DNA from: Cytophagaceae bacterium
GTDB lineage: Bacteria; Bacteroidota; Bacteroidia; Cytophagales; Cytophagaceae
Assembly: GCA_025454925.1 (NCBI GenBank)
Contig: JALONM010000032.1
Location: forward strand, 1-64,000
DNA length: 64,000 bases
Direction of reading: 5' to 3'
Shown: one piece after another, positions 61,611-64,000 of the stretch
How the letters are laid out: the number at the start of each line of letters is the position of its first letter
Numbering within the stretch: position 1 is the stretch's first letter
Program-made: the position numbers and the translations under genes
Notes under the pieces: model-generated
Database searches by the model: none
Told to the model about the DNA's origin: nothing
Seen by the model: the letters and a program-made list of their open reading frames with translations, nothing else

Positions 61611-64000
61611 ATGAAAGTTTTATGCCAATTACTACTTACCGTGTGCTTATCCAGGTTTATGTTTCCTGCGGTATTTACGGTAACTTCTACTACAGGCAAT
61701 GCTTCGTATGATAGTCCTACTGCCAATAATGGAACCTTTGCAGGTGCCATTCTGGCAATCAATGCCACAGGCACGGGCAATCACACCATCGCGTTTGCTA
61801 TTCCCGGTGCCGGTCCTCATACCATTAATCTAGGAGGAATGACGGCTACACTTGCCACCAACTCCAACCTTACCATAGATGGTTGTACGCAATCTGGCGC
61901 AGTTTGTGGCTCAGATTTACGAATACTATTCGATGGCAACTGGGCTAATTTTATCATTTCCAATCAAACCAATCTATTACTGAAAGGTTTGATTTTTAAT
62001 TCTGCCCTTACCTTGTCCTCCTGCACCAATGCCTCCATTCATGGGTGTTTTTTCAATATGAATAATACGGGCACTGCCGGTTCCGGTTCGGTGGTGGGAG
62101 GATCTCAACTAACCCTTTCAGCTTGTGTCAATTGTCAAATCGGAGGAATGGCCGCCGGCGAAGGAAACGTATTCAGCGGATCTACTGGTGGTGGAACCAA
62201 TTATACCAATTGTGTGATTGTTAGCGGTTCTAATGGATTAAAGTTTTACAAAAACCTATTAGGTACCAATCGCATGGGTACTGGTCGATTAGGTCAGCTC
62301 ACGGGTGTTGTAATGGATATTTCGGCTTCATCCTCAGTAGAAATTGCAGGCAACGTAATATCAGCATCCAAAGGAACTCCAGGTCATGGCATTCTGGTTT
62401 CTGCTGGAAATTGCAATGGCTTGCGCATCCAGAATAATTACATCGGCTTGGATATAAATGGAAATGGACTGAGTTATTCCAATCCGGCCACGTTGGGCAA
62501 TTGGGGTTCTGGTATAGCCGTGCTGGCGGGCACCGTAGATAATATGATGATTGATAATAATTGCATTGGCGCCAATAGAAATTATGGAATACACTTGAAG
62601 GTTAATCATAGTGGGGTTCAGATCACCCATAATAAAATCGGATTGCCATCCACTGGCATATACAGTGCTGGAGCGGATGTTGGCAACGGCTATTCTGGAA
62701 TTTGTTTGGAGGGGATTTCGAGTACCAATCTATTGGTGTCGAATAATAGTATTGCCCGGAATGGTTGGCTATCCTCTGCTCCTTCCGATCAAAAAGAAAC
62801 GTGTGGCATCGTATTCCAATATGGTTCGGTAGTAAGTGCTACCATTACAGGCAACAAGATTGGTGTGGATCAATCTTTGAATCCGGCCGGAAATGAATTT
62901 ACGGGTTTATATTTTTTCTCTTGTGGCAACATGGGCGGCTCCAACGCTGCGAATGTGCTGGTAAACAATAATATCATCGGAGATAATGGTGAATCGATAG
63001 GCGCAGCCATTAATTCGCATGGCATAGCGGCCTATCGTTCGAGCTACTTTACCATCTCCGGAAATTATGTAGGAGTAGGGCCTGCCGGAGAGAACATTGG
63101 TAATTCAGCGAATGGCATGGAAATGAATGAAGCCTCTCAATTCATCATTCAGAACAACCAGGTGGCCAATAACAAAGGACGTCGCACTACCTCTGATGCC
63201 GAAGCTTGCGCGGGTATTGCCATGTTTAATTCTACCGATGGGCAGGTTTTTGGAAACGCAATTTACAACCATGCGAATGCAGGCGGAGGTTTTATTCCGA
63301 ATAATGGAATATTTGTTCAACGTGGAGGAAACATTCGAATTGGTGGAATGTCTGCCGGTCAACCCAATGCAATTTATTCAAATGGCACACATGGTATTGC
63401 CGTTTTTGACGGAGCGGATTTTGTGGAGATGCGTTTTAATAGCATTTATTGTAATGCTGACAAAGGTATAAATATTGGATGTTCAGGTTCTGTATTTGGC
63501 AAGCCTTCCGGAAACAACAGCTTTGGATGTGGTACACTTTCTATTTCTCCTACCCCTCCGGCGCTGCCTGCAAGCATCACCGGAAACCGACCAGCCAATA
63601 GTTTGGTAGATGTTTTTGGAACCAACGCATGCGCCTCCAGCACCACCTGCATCAGTCAGGGGCAGTATCGTTATGCCGGGGGAATTTATACTCCTTCCAC
63701 TCAAGGCGTCCCCGGAACAACCTGGACGTACAATAACGGGGTGAGTATGTACAACGATTTAAGTGCCTTGGCAACAGGAGGCGGTTCCGATTGCAATGGC
63801 AGCAGTGTATGCAGGACCTCCGAATTTTCGCCTTGTGTCGACAATCCTCTTCCTATTCATCTGCTCTCAATACAGGCAAGATATGTGGCCGAAAAAGTGG
63901 AAGTAAATTGGCTGGTGAGAGAAACTAAGAATGTACATCATTTCCTGGTAGAGCGCAGCAGCGACGCAACTACTTTTGAACCTATCGGAGTAATAGAAAT
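61611..64000 (+). CDS. Secreted right-handed beta-helix repeat protein, cut by window end
   Basis: An open frame of 796 codons still running at the window edge. It starts with a signal-like MKVLCQLLLTVCLSRFMFPA, then repeated short beta-turn units of parallel beta-helix type (SNLTIDGCTQSG, TNLLLKGLIF, SVEIAGNVIS, GLRIQNNYIGLD, NNCIGANRNYGIHL, FTISGNYVGVG, FIIQNNQVANNKG) with abundant Asn ladders. Near 750 it changes to a fibronectin-like region (IHLLSIQARY, VHHFLVERSSDATTFEPIG) that in this phylum usually precedes a T9SS tail, but the tail lies beyond the window. It could bind or cleave polysaccharide; no catalytic signature is seen. Confidence 0.85.
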   Translation, partial: MKVLCQLLLTVCLSRFMFPAVFTVTSTTGNASYDSPTANNGTFAGAILAINATGTGNHTIAFAIPGAGPHTINLGGMTATLATNSNLTIDGCTQSGAVCGSDLRILFDGNWANFIISNQTNLLLKGLIFNSALTLSSCTNASIHGCFFNMNNTGTAGSGSVVGGSQLTLSACVNCQIGGMAAGEGNVFSGSTGGGTNYTNCVIVSGSNGLKFYKNLLGTNRMGTGRLGQLTGVVMDISASSSVEIAGNVISASKGTPGHGILVSAGNCNGLRIQNNYIGLDINGNGLSYSNPATLGNWGSGIAVLAGTVDNMMIDNNCIGANRNYGIHLKVNHSGVQITHNKIGLPSTGIYSAGADVGNGYSGICLEGISSTNLLVSNNSIARNGWLSSAPSDQKETCGIVFQYGSVVSATITGNKIGVDQSLNPAGNEFTGLYFFSCGNMGGSNAANVLVNNNIIGDNGESIGAAINSHGIAAYRSSYFTISGNYVGVGPAGENIGNSANGMEMNEASQFIIQNNQVANNKGRRTTSDAEACAGIAMFNSTDGQVFGNAIYNHANAGGGFIPNNGIFVQRGGNIRIGGMSAGQPNAIYSNGTHGIAVFDGADFVEMRFNSIYCNADKGINIGCSGSVFGKPSGNNSFGCGTLSISPTPPALPASITGNRPANSLVDVFGTNACASSTTCISQGQYRYAGGIYTPSTQGVPGTTWTYNNGVSMYNDLSALATGGGSDCNGSSVCRTSEFSPCVDNPLPIHLLSIQARYVAEKVEVNWLVRETKNVHHFLVERSSDATTFEPIGVIE

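Overview
The window looks like the chromosome of a Bacteroidota bacterium, probably an uncultured or environmental member; the order cannot be fixed from sequence alone. Supporting traits are the fused MurF-alanine racemase, the GH3-beta-lactamase fusion, secreted proteins with type IX secretion (T9SS) C-terminal tails, a LemA/TPM cluster, YARHG and DUF4846 lipoproteins, and many TAnnTTTG-type -7 boxes, the Bacteroidota promoter signature, a few nucleotides before start codons. No rRNA, tRNA, CRISPR array, prophage or intact transposase was found.

Layout. 1-0.4 kb: remnants of an Rpn/PD-(D/E)XK nuclease gene with a 36-bp direct repeat. 0.5-10 kb: a GH3-beta-lactamase exoenzyme (-), then mutL, two rhomboid proteases and an enoyl-CoA hydratase in a tight operon (+), then a polysaccharide flippase. 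10-18.4 kb: a minus-strand set (ArsR regulator, 2Fe-2S ferredoxin, YjjG-like phosphatase), secreted hypotheticals, a TPR protein, an RNA-methyltransferase-like protein, a membrane-anchored papain-like protease and a DUF4846 lipoprotein. 18.5-26 kb: the overlapping cbs-FKBP-prmC operon, an OmpA/TSP3 outer-membrane protein, and a T9SS-exported RCC1 protein with 14 repeat units. 26-36 kb (-): DUF2306 and YARHG genes, the LemA-TPM-TPM-TPM-Crp cluster, murF-alr with an MFS transporter. 35.8-38.5 kb (+): recX, an NDH-2-type dehydrogenase and slyD. 38.5-39.3 kb: a gene-free stretch of composite palindromic repeats related to one at 26.1 kb. 39.3-42 kb: a sulfatase-modifying-factor-fold protein coupled to a 26-residue-repeat T9SS protein. 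42-46 kb (-): ung-dxr-rseP-gumN. 46.3-52.4 kb (+): apaG, an O-methyltransferase-like gene, uvrB, a DUF2147 gene, aroB, aroA. 52.6-64 kb: a lipoprotein, an ABC exporter, a polytopic membrane protein of unknown function, an HNH gene, ribD, two beta-barrel candidates, an anti-sigma/ECF sigma pair, and a right-handed beta-helix protein cut by the window end.

Most of the window is housekeeping: mismatch and excision repair (mutL, uvrB, ung, recX), envelope building (murF-alr, flippase, rseP, dxr), shikimate and riboflavin steps, and respiration. The accessory interest lies in the T9SS surface proteins, the repeat elements around 26.1 and 38.5-39.1 kb, the unknown His/Glu-rich membrane protein at 55.9 kb, and structured intergenic sequences at 8.1, 17.5 and 37.8 kb. 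I did not find a clearly new multi-gene system; the best candidates are the repeat family, the FGE-fold/26-residue-repeat pair and the 55.9-kb membrane protein.
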